Source of the DNA: Xenorhabdus cabanillasii
GTDB lineage: Bacteria; Pseudomonadota; Gammaproteobacteria; Enterobacterales; Enterobacteriaceae
Assembly (NCBI RefSeq): GCF_003386665.1
Contig: NZ_QTUB01000001.1
Location: 1,426,001 to 1,490,000, forward strand
Direction: 5' to 3'
DNA: 64,000 nucleotides
The translations under genes and the position numbers were made by a program. Below, one piece after another: positions 1 to 8,227 of the stretch (positions are counted from its first letter, which is position 1; each line of letters begins with the position of its first letter). Below the pieces are notes generated by a model, which made no database searches, had not been told where the DNA came from, and saw only the letters and a program-made list of their open reading frames with translations.

Positions 1-159
1 CGACAGGGAGATGCACTGGCTTCCCATTCGTCACACTCACGGACGATAGCGGGAGGCTCTGGTTCCGTGTTTATTGAGGGAAAACCTGCCGCCAGAACAG
101 GGGATGCCGTTGATTGTGGCGGTGTTGTGATTGGCGGTGGCAGTGTAAATATTGGTTAA
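1..159 (+). CDS. PAAR-domain protein, C-terminal part
   Basis: The frame is open from the left edge to a TAA at 157-159, so the 5' end lies outside the window. The 52 visible residues include the stretch GKPAARTGDAVDCGGVVIGG, typical of PAAR proteins, which sharpen the tip of the T6SS spike and carry cargo. The next start codon is only 12 nt downstream, with GGAG between, so the 540-residue protein that follows is probably co-expressed and delivered on this tip. The fold is inferred from the Pro-Ala-Ala-Arg and Gly-rich repeat pattern. Confidence 0.8.
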   Translation, partial: RQGDALASHSSHSRTIAGGSGSVFIEGKPAARTGDAVDCGGVVIGGGSVNIG

Positions 160-171
160 GGAGATAAAAAA

Positions 172-1794
172 ATGACGTCAACAAAGGCAGGTTCAGCAAT
201 ATGTGGCTGTGATAATCCTGACGATTGTACTCACAAAATCGATGTTATATTGGGGGATAACACCTTCAGCTATACACAATCTTGGTTCCCACAAGTTCTC
301 TATTATGTGCTTGATGCGCCAGAAACAACGTTTACCCATCTAGATGAATGGCCTAAGGAAGAAAAACCGAATGTAGAAATTAAGTTAAGTTCGGTCAGTA
401 AAGGTTGTATCTCCCATAATCCAGAATGTCCAATTGGTAATGTATTCAATGAACAGGGCCAACCTATTGCTCAGTTTTCCCCAAAAAATACGTACAAAGG
501 AAAACTGTTTTACGATAAAACGCAACAGGATTTTTTAACTTTAATACCAGGCCCATTCATGATTTTAAAACGTTTCTTAGACAAGGACTTCTATGCGGGA
601 ATAGAGAAACAACATTACCAGATTCTGGTTGATGAATGTTCAAACAAACCCCTAACAAAGGAAACACAGTCTGGAATAAACAAAGTATTATCCTATCTCC
701 GTGGCAAAAAAACGGTACTTAACTCAAATATTTATTTAGTGACTAAGGAAAAGATAGAAGTTGATCTGACGTTTAGTGCTGATAAAGAAGTGAATGAATT
801 TACAGACCAAGAAAGAAAAAAGCAGCAACGTAAAACTAATAGAGAACAAGGTCTAGGACAGAGAGGACACAGAGGCTGGCGTAATGACACGACACGTTAT
901 GCAGTAAGGAATGCTTATTCTATTGAAGGAAGCGTTAAAACTCAAAAAGGCGGAGCGAGTCAAACATGGAAAAAAACCTTATTAGAAAAGGAATTTAAGA
1001 AAAGTAAAAATACCTTAAAATCCATTGACTCACTCAAACAGAATATTGATAAATTCACAAATTTCCTCACCTCAGGTCATCCCCGTGACAAATTTAATAT
1101 TCTGAAATTGGAAGTTCTTTATCCTGAAATTCAAGTTCATGGCGAATATGAGCTTTCTCATAGTGACGATTTTAAATTATACCGCAAATTTGGTGCTGAA
1201 ATTTCGGCTTCCCCTCTGTTCGGATTATCATTAAAGCTCGATGTTATCCAACTCGTCGCCGCTGCTTTTAAAATCAATACCGCTGTTTCTATGCTTCGTG
1301 AGGCAGGGGAAGTCTATGAAGAAAAAGTGAAGAAAGGTGAAAATGGTGCTTATGTAGGTGCAGAATTAAATCTCATTACAGAGGGAGCTTTAGATGTAAA
1401 ATTTGGTTGGGAATCGGATGAAAAAGGAGATTGGTTATTTAAAAAAGACGACATATTCGAAGTGGGATTTAGTATTAAAGCCGAGGCCAGTATCCGTGGA
1501 GGGGTGCGTTACGGCATTATTAATGGCTATGTAAATGCAGCTGCCACGGCAGACGCTAAAGGACTTATTGGATTCGCCCCAAATCCCCAAAATGAAAAAG
1601 TTTTGGATTTGGTATTTTACCATGATGGTATAAAAACAATGGTAAATGTAGAATTGGCTTTTGGTGTAGGTAAGGAAGGCAATGAAAATGATGAAGAGAA
1701 AGACAACGGAGTAAATACAAATGCTGAAAAAGAATGGGTATTCCAAAAACCACTGTCTAAAGAAGAGTCGACGTATCGGATTTCGTTGGGTTAG
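172..1794 (+). CDS. Candidate PAAR-linked T6SS effector, 540 aa, activity unknown
   Basis: I do not recognise a catalytic family. The start at 172 is preceded by GGAG. The protein has a Cys-containing N-terminus (CGCDNPDDC at about 11-19), a basic Lys/Arg/Gln-rich stretch around 210-235, and a C-terminal module from about residue 350. That module is rich in alternating hydrophobic and Gly residues (FGWESD, RGGVRYG, FYHDG) and may be beta-rich. The same module recurs as a separate fragment at 4383-4958, so it is probably the exchangeable toxic part. The position directly after a PAAR gene and the overlap with an exported protein fit an effector/immunity pair acting in the periplasm or envelope. 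Toxicity is inferred, not seen. Confidence 0.6.
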   Translation: MTSTKAGSAICGCDNPDDCTHKIDVILGDNTFSYTQSWFPQVLYYVLDAPETTFTHLDEWPKEEKPNVEIKLSSVSKGCISHNPECPIGNVFNEQGQPIAQFSPKNTYKGKLFYDKTQQDFLTLIPGPFMILKRFLDKDFYAGIEKQHYQILVDECSNKPLTKETQSGINKVLSYLRGKKTVLNSNIYLVTKEKIEVDLTFSADKEVNEFTDQERKKQQRKTNREQGLGQRGHRGWRNDTTRYAVRNAYSIEGSVKTQKGGASQTWKKTLLEKEFKKSKNTLKSIDSLKQNIDKFTNFLTSGHPRDKFNILKLEVLYPEIQVHGEYELSHSDDFKLYRKFGAEISASPLFGLSLKLDVIQLVAAAFKINTAVSMLREAGEVYEEKVKKGENGAYVGAELNLITEGALDVKFGWESDEKGDWLFKKDDIFEVGFSIKAEASIRGGVRYGIINGYVNAAATADAKGLIGFAPNPQNEKVLDLVFYHDGIKTMVNVELAFGVGKEGNENDEEKDNGVNTNAEKEWVFQKPLSKEESTYRISLG

Positions 1795-2701
1795 TGTTTT
1801 ATTTTTTGCATGTATTTTATCAAATAATGCCTTAGGAAAATCTAAAATGGACTATAAATACTTACTCTCGATAAACACAAGTAAAAGTTTTTGCTATTTA
1901 AGCGTAAATGGTATGCCTGCTATGGATAATCGCGGTGCGGGTACACATGGCGTCCAATCCAGTGGTCTAAATGCAACTGCTTTTCTGGAAAATGGCACGA
2001 ATACCATAGAATTACTTTTTAAGGATAGAACATCTGAAAAATCAAATAAATTTGATCCCAACGCCCGGTGTGAAACCACATTAAAAAAAGTATCCGCTTT
2101 CGGTGACGAGGAAATAATCAGTCATATCAAATTGACAGTCGATAAGGAGGGCAATACCCTAACATCAGAGTCTCTCAATCAAATAGGAAGAACAGGATCA
2201 GAGTTTGCATTCACGGGGATGGCAACCACACCTGGTGATGAAGGCTTTTACAAGGCAAGAAAATCATTTAACCTGAATGGATTACCCGACTGGATGTGGA
2301 CTAAAGCACGTCCAGTGACAGAAAATGACCTCCCTGAAATTAAAAATTTCTATCAAGAAATTCTCAATACTCTTGCACATAAGGATCTCGATAAATTATG
2401 GAAAATAAGTAAACCTGCATGGGATGAATGGGCAATGGCTGATAATAGCAATCCCAGAGTATTTTTTGATTCAATGAATTTTGAAAGACTGACTGATAAC
2501 AAGTTATATACTCCCAGAATGTCCCCTAAATGGCAGGATTACAGGTTAGTCAAGTATAAAGAAGGGCGGCTATTTCGCTTGGAAAAAGGGAGTTTCGGTC
2601 GTTCCCCAATAATACTGGATAATAATGGAAAGGCTGGTTATATTTATACGTATGACCCATATTTATCCATTATTGATGGGAAGGTTGTTATTGCCAGATA
2701 A
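1721..2701 (+). CDS. Exported immunity-type protein, copy 1
   Basis: This 326-residue protein starts inside the effector gene (74-nt overlap), with GGAG at 1708-1711 nine bases before the ATG. A basic N-terminus and hydrophobic stretch (WVSVLFFACILSNNALG) look like a signal peptide, so it probably acts in the periplasm. Three paralogues follow at 4873, 5915 and 6972. They share the N-terminal block around SSGLNATAFLENGTNTIEL, the core GLPDWMWTKARPVTENDLP and the C-terminus YLSIIDGKVVIAR. Overlap with a T6SS cargo gene, export and multiplication in tandem are the habits of immunity genes. The family itself is unknown to me, and the immunity role is inference. Confidence 0.6.
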   Translation: MLKKNGYSKNHCLKKSRRIGFRWVSVLFFACILSNNALGKSKMDYKYLLSINTSKSFCYLSVNGMPAMDNRGAGTHGVQSSGLNATAFLENGTNTIELLFKDRTSEKSNKFDPNARCETTLKKVSAFGDEEIISHIKLTVDKEGNTLTSESLNQIGRTGSEFAFTGMATTPGDEGFYKARKSFNLNGLPDWMWTKARPVTENDLPEIKNFYQEILNTLAHKDLDKLWKISKPAWDEWAMADNSNPRVFFDSMNFERLTDNKLYTPRMSPKWQDYRLVKYKEGRLFRLEKGSFGRSPIILDNNGKAGYIYTYDPYLSIIDGKVVIAR

Positions 2702-2928
2702 TAAGTAAACTACTTGTATTCATATAGCCAAGTGAATTTTTCTTAGATGAGAAAAAAATTAACACTTATAGCTATACTTGAGTTTTGATTTGGCTTTTAT
2801 TTATAGCGTTCCATATTAAAAACATGGGTCGCTATAAATTTTACCAATAATAACCTATTATACATTTCTATAAATAAAAATTATTCTTGTCGAAATTCTA
2901 AAAATTCGTTAATTTGAACCGACTCACT

Positions 2929-2964
2929 TACCATCACATGATGGTACATAGCTGTAACAGCTAT
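2929..2964. repeat. Two adjacent inverted repeats
   Basis: TACCATCA-CA-TGATGGTA (2929-2946) is followed at once by ATAGCTG-TAA-CAGCTAT (2948-2964). Both are perfect short palindromes lying just before the structured element at 2963. They are not present before the second copy of that element near 9464, so they are not part of it. The rest of 2702-2928 is AT-rich and holds no gene I can see. Confidence 0.5.
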
Positions 2965-3106
2965 AAAACTCCCGTAGCCTGAAAGGGAGAGCAAGTGTTG
3001 CGGTACGTCTGCGCACCTTTGGAAGCAGATATTGTCAGACATAAACTCCTTGTCTAACGATGAAGGTTTTTTAAACTAAAGAATATCCCCAAAGGGTATT
3101 TTTATA
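2963..3106 (+). ncRNA. Putative structured RNA element, copy 1
   Basis: About 145 nt closely resemble 9464-9615. Predicted stems are CTCCC/GGGAG around GTAGCCTGAAA, TCTGC/GCAGA, AGACA/TGTCT, and a final CCC-(loop)-GGG hairpin at about 3087-3095 followed by a T-rich tail (TATTTTTATA). In the second copy several stems keep pairing with different bases: the last becomes CTC/GAG, and AGACA/TGTCT becomes AACAA/TTGTT. Compensatory change argues for a folded RNA ending in a terminator. The strand is chosen from the T-tail. It could be a small RNA or a conserved 3' untranslated element of the effector/immunity module; I do not recognise a known family. Confidence 0.45.
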
Positions 3107-3130
3107 CTGTCACCTAAGCGCATTGAACGC

Positions 3131-4382
3131 CAGGGCGAGATCACGAACATTATTTAATCAAAAGTAATCCATTTGACCTACGAATTAAGTTGTGATCTTA
3201 TACTCTTTTTTCGGGAGTCCGCTCATGGAATTCGATGACTTTTCTCAACATTTCAGTGAAATCAAAGATCCTCGCCAATCTGCCAAAATCAGCTATCCCC
3301 TGTTTGATGTGCTTTTTCTGACAATGTGTGCCGTTTTAACTGGCGCTGAAGGTTGGGAAGATATTGAAGACTTCGGAAATATGCGCAGCAACTGGCTTCA
3401 GGAAAAGGGATTTTTTCAAACCGGTTTGCCTGTCCACGATACAATAGCGCGTATCATTTCCCGCCTTGATCCTGTCCAGTTTCAACACTGCTTTATTCGC
3501 TGGACTCAGGCGGTAAGCGAGCGTACCAACGGCGAAATCATCGCAATTGATGGCAAGGTATTACGGGGAACCGGGCATTGGCATAAACGATTATCGGCTA
3601 TTCATATGGTGAGTGCATTTGCCACGGCCAATGGGGTTGTCATGGGGGCAGCTAAAAACCGAAAAAAAATCGAATGAAATCACAGCAATTCCTAAATTAA
3701 TTGATTTGCTGGACATCAATGGCTGTTTGGTCACCCTTGATGCGATGGGATGCCAGACCCAAATTGCCCAAAAAATTATCGCCCAGGGCGGGGATTACCT
3801 GCTGGCCGTAAAAGATAATCAGGCAACATTACACCGCGAGCTTAAACAAGCGCTGTCAACCCACGTCACTGCCGTCAGCCAGTCAGAAAATGTCAATATA
3901 GAACAAGGACATGGTCGAATTGAATTACGTGAATATCATGTCTTACCGGCAGGGAAGCTTGCCTTGCAATTGCCGGAATGGAAAGGCTTAAAAAGTATTG
4001 GCGTGGCAATACGATATCGCCTTGATAAAACGAGAAAAAAAGAATCACTGGATTATCATTATTACATCAGCTCAGCGGAACTTGACCCCGATCGTTTTAA
4101 GGCGGCAGTGCGTGGGCATTGGAGCATAGAAAATCGCGTCCATTGGATTCTTGATGTTTCAATGAATGAAGATGCATGCCCCATTCGTCGCGGCCACGCT
4201 GCCGAGATATTAGCGGGGATGCGGCATTTTTCACTGAATATGCTGCGAGCAGAAAGCAGTGTAAAAGCCAGCATCCGGCGTAAAACTAACATGGCTAATA
4301 TGAGCAGTGAGTATTTGGATAAGGTCTTAATTGCAGGTTTTCAGGTGTTGGGCAAGAAATGAACACTCATGCTCTCACCCTG
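3131..4382 (+). mobile_element. ISAs1-family insertion sequence
   Basis: A 1252-bp element is bounded by imperfect inverted repeats: CAGGGCGAGATCACGAACAT at the left, and CAGGGTGAGAGCATGAGTGT when the right end is read on the other strand. It encodes an H-repeat/ISAs1-type transposase. The flanks (TTGAACGC on the left, GGTTTAGA on the right) do not match, so there is no target duplication. Either one flank was lost after insertion, or the element arrived by recombination. On the left it abuts the non-coding element; on the right it runs straight into the middle of an effector reading frame, whose N-terminal part is missing. Confidence 0.8.
3225..4362 (+). pseudogene. ISAs1-family transposase, frameshifted
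   Basis: The start at 3225 follows GGGAG and gives the family N-terminus MEFDDFSQHFSEIKDPRQ. The upstream in-frame start at 3192 would add residues not expected in the family. The frame is open to 3677, where it stops prematurely; the rest (DAMGCQTQIAQ, GHWSIENRVHWILDVSMNED) continues in the next frame to 4362. The break maps to the run of five G at 3644-3648: four G would restore a continuous protein of about 378 residues. It is most simply a one-base insertion inactivating the DDE transposase. A programmed slip cannot be excluded from one copy. Confidence 0.8.
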
Positions 4383-4958
4383 GGTTTAGAGCTGAGAGCT
4401 GATGTGCTTCAAATTTTTGCAGCCTATTTTAAACTCGATAAAATCGTTGCTGAAATACGTGAAGCAGGAGAAACCCTCGAACAAGAGGTCAAGCAGGATA
4501 AAAATGGGGCATTTTATGGTGTGCAGTTAGATTTAATTCTTAGTGGTAACTTGAACGTTATGTTTGGTTGGGAATCTGATAACAAAGGAGAATGGTCTTT
4601 TAAAAAAGATACCGTATTAGAAGCCGGGTTTGGTATCAGAGCTGAAACGAATATTCGTGGCGGTGTCCGTTATTATGCTATTAATGGTTATTTTGATGCT
4701 TCTGCACAAATTTCAGCCAAAGTGTTAGTGGCGTTAGAATCTACAGAGAAAAGTATGGAATTAATACTTTACCATGATGGTATTCAGGCATCGGCGAGTG
4801 TTAAATACGGGGTGGGTATTAAAGCAAAGAAAAATGATGATCAAGAATTGGAAAACACAGGAGAATTAAAACATGAAGATAAACCTATTGAAAAAGACTG
4901 GATATTTCAGGAGCCACTACCAAAAGAAAAGTCTCTTTACAGGATTTCTTTGGGGTAG
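4359..4958 (+). pseudogene. Orphan C-terminal module of a second effector
   Basis: From 4383 the translation (GLELRADVLQIFAAYFKLDK onward) aligns end to end with residues from about 350 of the effector at 172-1794. It shares REAGE, FGWESD, FKKD, RGGVRY, INGY, FYHDGI and the identical ending YRISLG. The N-terminal 350 residues are absent; the IS replaces them. The frame gains an ATG at 4359 from the IS end, overlapping the transposase stop as ATGA, so a 199-residue protein could still be made by coupled translation. It lacks the PAAR-proximal part and is probably not deliverable. It may be a donor for recombination, as orphan toxin tips are in other polymorphic-toxin loci (inference). Confidence 0.7.
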
Positions 4959-5850
4959 TTTGTTATTTCTCGCATTAATAATGTCAACAAATACGGCATC
5001 AGGAAGATCGATCATGGAGCATAAGTATCTAGTCTCATTTAATACACAGCGTAGTTTATGTGTTTTAAAAATTAATGGAATAATAACTTTGGAAAATACT
5101 TCTTCACGGACAGGTACAGAATCCAGTGGTTATAATATATCCGCGTTTTTGGAAAATGGTTCTAATACGGTGGAGTTACTAATGGGGCGTAAATCATTTG
5201 ACAGAGATAACGATAAGTTTCATAAAGAGTCATGGTGTGAAGTGACAATAAGAAAAATCACTCCTTATGATAAACAAGGGCAAGTTGTTAGTAATATAAA
5301 GTTAACGGTGGATGAACACGGAAACGTAACAACTAAAAATTCAATAAATCCGAATGAGAAGTTTGATTACGCAAATATGTCAACAAAGAAAGGAGAAAAA
5401 AACATATTTGCAGCACAAAAATTTTTTTCAGTTAATGGATTGCCAAACTGGATGTGGACAAAAGCCACGCCTGTTACTGAGAATGATTTACCCTCTATAA
5501 AAGCAATGTATCAGGAAATCAGCAATACTTTTTCTCATCGTGATCTGGACAAAATATGGAAAATGAGCCAACCAGCATGGGAAGAATGGGCTATAGCTGA
5601 TAACAGTAGTGCCAAAATATTTTTTGACTCTATGGATTTTGACGAAAACATAAAAGATGAGTCTGTTATTATAGATCCAGATTGGAAAAAATATAAATTA
5701 GTTAGTTATAAAAACGGCCGTTTATTCCGTTTGGAAAGTGGTGTATTAGGATCTTCTCCTATTATTTTTCATAATAAGGAAAGTAAAGAAGATATTACTT
5801 ACAATCCTTACCTATCCATAATTAATGGCAAAGTTGTGATAGCCAGGTAA
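4873..5850 (+). CDS. Exported immunity-type protein, copy 2
   Basis: This 325-residue paralogue of the protein at 1721 starts inside the orphan effector module (86-nt overlap), with AGGAG about nine bases before the ATG. It therefore keeps the same effector/immunity overlap as the first pair. The N-terminus has a hydrophobic export segment (GSLLFLALIMSTNTASG). The mature part is much closer to copies 3 and 4 than to copy 1 (for example YLVSFNTQRSLCVLKINGII and FDYANMST). It is presumably cognate to the orphan module. A hairpin at 5870-5908 follows. Confidence 0.6.
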   Translation: MKINLLKKTGYFRSHYQKKSLFTGFLWGSLLFLALIMSTNTASGRSIMEHKYLVSFNTQRSLCVLKINGIITLENTSSRTGTESSGYNISAFLENGSNTVELLMGRKSFDRDNDKFHKESWCEVTIRKITPYDKQGQVVSNIKLTVDEHGNVTTKNSINPNEKFDYANMSTKKGEKNIFAAQKFFSVNGLPNWMWTKATPVTENDLPSIKAMYQEISNTFSHRDLDKIWKMSQPAWEEWAIADNSSAKIFFDSMDFDENIKDESVIIDPDWKKYKLVSYKNGRLFRLESGVLGSSPIIFHNKESKEDITYNPYLSIINGKVVIAR

Positions 5851-6471
5851 ATTAATTAAAGATTAAATTTGGCTAATCAGATTTTTTATTAAAAACTTTG
5901 ATTAGCCAGATATTATGTTTTATCTGATGGTAAAAAATGGAGTAGTGATAGTAAAGATGTGTTTTCGAGCTATTTCCCTAAGACCAAACCACCTAAGTAG
6001 GTTTATTTTGCATAGTGCTTTACTGATTATTTATATACTATTTAGTTCTTCTTCATCAGGAAAAACAAATATGGAATATAAATATCTTGTTTCATTTAAT
6101 ACCCAACGTAGTTTATGTGTTTTAAAAATAAACGGAATAATAACTCTGGAAAATATTTCTTCACGAACAGGAACAGAATCTAGCGGTTATAATATATCCG
6201 CATTTTTGGAAAATGGTCATAATACGATAAGACTTCTCATGGGGCGTATGCCATTTGATAAGGATACAAAGAAATTTCATAAAGAGTCATGGTGTGAAGC
6301 AACAATAAGAAAAGTCTCTTCTCACGATGAACAAGGTATAATAATTAGCCATATAAAATTAACCGTGGATGAGCATGGAAATGTGACAACGAAACAATCG
6401 ATAAACACTAATGAAAAATTTGATTATGCAAATATGTCAACAACGAAAGGGGAAATAAACTTATTTGCAGC
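5827..6471 (+). repeat. Tandem-duplication block, unit spacing 1057 bp
   Basis: The stretch from the end of immunity copy 2 through the 5' half of copy 3 (5827-6471) recurs at 6884-7144 plus 8231-8614 (interrupted by the IS30 element), with one or two differences. Outside these limits the paralogues diverge clearly at both ends. The block includes the intergenic hairpin and the first part of the immunity frame, so it is a recent unequal exchange or conversion, not merely conserved protein sequence. Confidence 0.8.
5870..5908. terminator. Intergenic hairpin after immunity copy 2
   Basis: TGGCTAATCA (5870-5879) pairs perfectly with TGATTAGCCA (5899-5908) around a loop that can itself pair (TTTTTTATTAAAAA). 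There is no T-run after the stem, so it may act as a transcript-stabilising hairpin or weak terminator. It recurs identically after copy 3 at 6927-6965. Confidence 0.4.
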
Positions 6472-6907
6472 CCAAAAAAAATTTTCAGTCAATGGATTGC
6501 CAAACTGGATGTGGACAAAGGCCACGCCAGTTACTGAAAATGATTTGCCAGCCATAAAGACAATTTATCAGGAAATTAGTAATGCTTTTTCTCATCATGA
6601 TTTAGATAAAGTCTGGAAAATGAGCCAGCCAGCATGGGAAGAATGGGCTATAGCAGACAATAGTAGTTCTAAAATATTTTTTGACTCCATGGGTTTTGAA
6701 AATAAATTAAAAGATAAGTTCATTATTAAAGAACCTGATTGGGAAAACTATAAATTGGTTAGTTATAAAAGCGGTAAATTATTTCGTTTAGAAAGAGGTG
6801 CGTTAGGTTCTTCGCCTATAATTTTTTACAACAAAGAGAATAAAAAGAATTCTCATTACAATCCCTATCTATCCATTATTAACGGCAAAGTTGTGATAGC
6901 CAGGTAA
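5915..6907 (+). CDS. Exported immunity-type protein, copy 3
   Basis: The frame opens at 5915. The export signal (RFILHSALLIIYILFSSSSSG) makes the internal ATG at 5957 an equally good start, and no strong ribosome site decides between them. The mature protein is close to copy 2 and nearly identical to copy 4 over its first half. It has no effector gene directly upstream, so it is an orphan immunity gene, possibly protecting against effectors of sister strains (inference). Confidence 0.55.
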   Translation: MFYLMVKNGVVIVKMCFRAISLRPNHLSRFILHSALLIIYILFSSSSSGKTNMEYKYLVSFNTQRSLCVLKINGIITLENISSRTGTESSGYNISAFLENGHNTIRLLMGRMPFDKDTKKFHKESWCEATIRKVSSHDEQGIIISHIKLTVDEHGNVTTKQSINTNEKFDYANMSTTKGEINLFAAQKKFSVNGLPNWMWTKATPVTENDLPAIKTIYQEISNAFSHHDLDKVWKMSQPAWEEWAIADNSSSKIFFDSMGFENKLKDKFIIKEPDWENYKLVSYKSGKLFRLERGALGSSPIIFYNKENKKNSHYNPYLSIINGKVVIAR

Positions 6908-6926
6908 ATTAATTAAAGATTAAATT

Positions 6927-6965
6927 TGGCTAATCAGATTTTTTATTAAAAACTTTGATTAGCCA
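6927..6965. terminator. Intergenic hairpin after immunity copy 3
   Basis: This is the duplicated copy of the hairpin at 5870-5908: TGGCTAATCA pairs with TGATTAGCCA. Its identity reflects the tandem duplication. Confidence 0.4.
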
Positions 6966-7144
6966 GATATTATGTTTTATCTGATGGTAAAAAATGGAGT
7001 AGTGATAGTAAAGATGTGTTTTCGAGCTATTTCCCTAAGACCAAACCACCTAAGTAGGTTTATTTTGCATAGTGCTTTACTGATTATTTATATACTATTT
7101 AGTTCTTCTTCATCAGGAAAAACAAATATGGAATATAAATATCT

Positions 7145-8227
7145 CTTGGATTCGCATAATAAGTGCAATTTCTGAGAAAGGCGGTCAGTTGCTATAGTAG
7201 GCATCTTTCTCGCCAAAGGAAAATGCGCTATGACCTATACACAACTGACCGAAACAGAAAGATATCAGATTTCTAGCCTGAAAGAAGCGGGTTTTTCACA
7301 ACGGGCGATTTCAAAGTCACTCAATCGAAGCCCCTCAACGATTAGCCGGGAATTGAGACGAAATCGGGAAGCAAAGAAATATTCTCCTGAACAGGCTCAG
7401 TTTAAGGCCGTAGCACGCCGGCATTTTGCTATAAAAGCAGTCAAAGTGAATCCAGAGATAGAAATGTGGATCAAACAGTTAATTTGGCAAGATTTAAGTC
7501 CCGAACAGATTGTGGGTTATCTTAAACGGGAAGCCAAAATATCTTTACATCATGAGACGATTTATCGATTGATTTATAAAGATAAAAAGAATGGTGGTGA
7601 TTTATGGCAACATCTCAGAATGGCGAAAAAACCGTATCGTAAACGCTATGGAAATTATGAGCGCAGAGGCAAAATTAAAAATAGAGTCAGCATTGATAAA
7701 CGCCCAAAATTTGTTGATAAAAAGCAGCGTATTGGTGATTGGGAAGGCGATACTATCGTTGGCCAAGATCATAAAAGTGCATTATTGACACTCGTTGAAC
7801 GAAAATCATTATTTACTATTATTATTAAACTTGAAGATAAAACAGCAGAAGGGGTCGCCAAAGCGGCAACAAGACACTTATCACTGATAAAACATAAAGT
7901 TAAAACAATTACCTTTGACAATGGCCTCGAATTTGCCGAACACGAGCGGATCAGTAAAAATTTAGAGGCAAGAATTTATTTTGCTCACCCGCATTCCCCT
8001 TGGGAAAGAGGGATAAATGAGAACATAAATGGATTAATTAGAGATTACTTCCCAAAAGGAAGCGATTTTAATAAGGTATCAGAGCGGGAGATTAACCTTG
8101 TGGCAAACCGATTAAATAATCGTCCTCGTAAAACACGAGATTACAAAACACCGAATGAGTTATTTAAAGGAGTACCCACTCAATTACTTCGCTCATTACG
8201 GTGTTGCGCTTAATATGTGAATCCAAG
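7145..8227 (+). mobile_element. IS30-family insertion sequence, intact
   Basis: A 1083-bp element has imperfect terminal inverted repeats: CTTGGATTCGCATAATAAGT at the left, and CTTGGATTCACATATTAAGC when the right end is read on the other strand. The host triplet TCT is duplicated on both sides (7142-7144 and 8228-8230). The uninterrupted site is visible in immunity copy 3 at 6085-6087. The single open transposase and clean target duplication point to a recent insertion. A decayed relative lies at about 57508-57680. Confidence 0.9.
7230..8213 (+). CDS. IS30-family transposase
   Basis: This 327-residue protein has the family layout. An N-terminal helix-turn-helix (TETERYQISSLKEAGFSQRA, then SLNRSPSTISRELRRN) binds the ends. 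A DDE integrase domain follows, with GDWEGDTIVG (first Asp at about 172), TFDNGLEFAEH (second Asp) and HPHSPWERGINENINGLIRD carrying the catalytic Glu. AAAGGAAA lies eight or so bases before the ATG. Length is normal for IS30 and nothing is missing, so the element should be able to move. Confidence 0.93.
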   Translation: MTYTQLTETERYQISSLKEAGFSQRAISKSLNRSPSTISRELRRNREAKKYSPEQAQFKAVARRHFAIKAVKVNPEIEMWIKQLIWQDLSPEQIVGYLKREAKISLHHETIYRLIYKDKKNGGDLWQHLRMAKKPYRKRYGNYERRGKIKNRVSIDKRPKFVDKKQRIGDWEGDTIVGQDHKSALLTLVERKSLFTIIIKLEDKTAEGVAKAATRHLSLIKHKVKTITFDNGLEFAEHERISKNLEARIYFAHPHSPWERGINENINGLIRDYFPKGSDFNKVSEREINLVANRLNNRPRKTRDYKTPNELFKGVPTQLLRSLRCCA

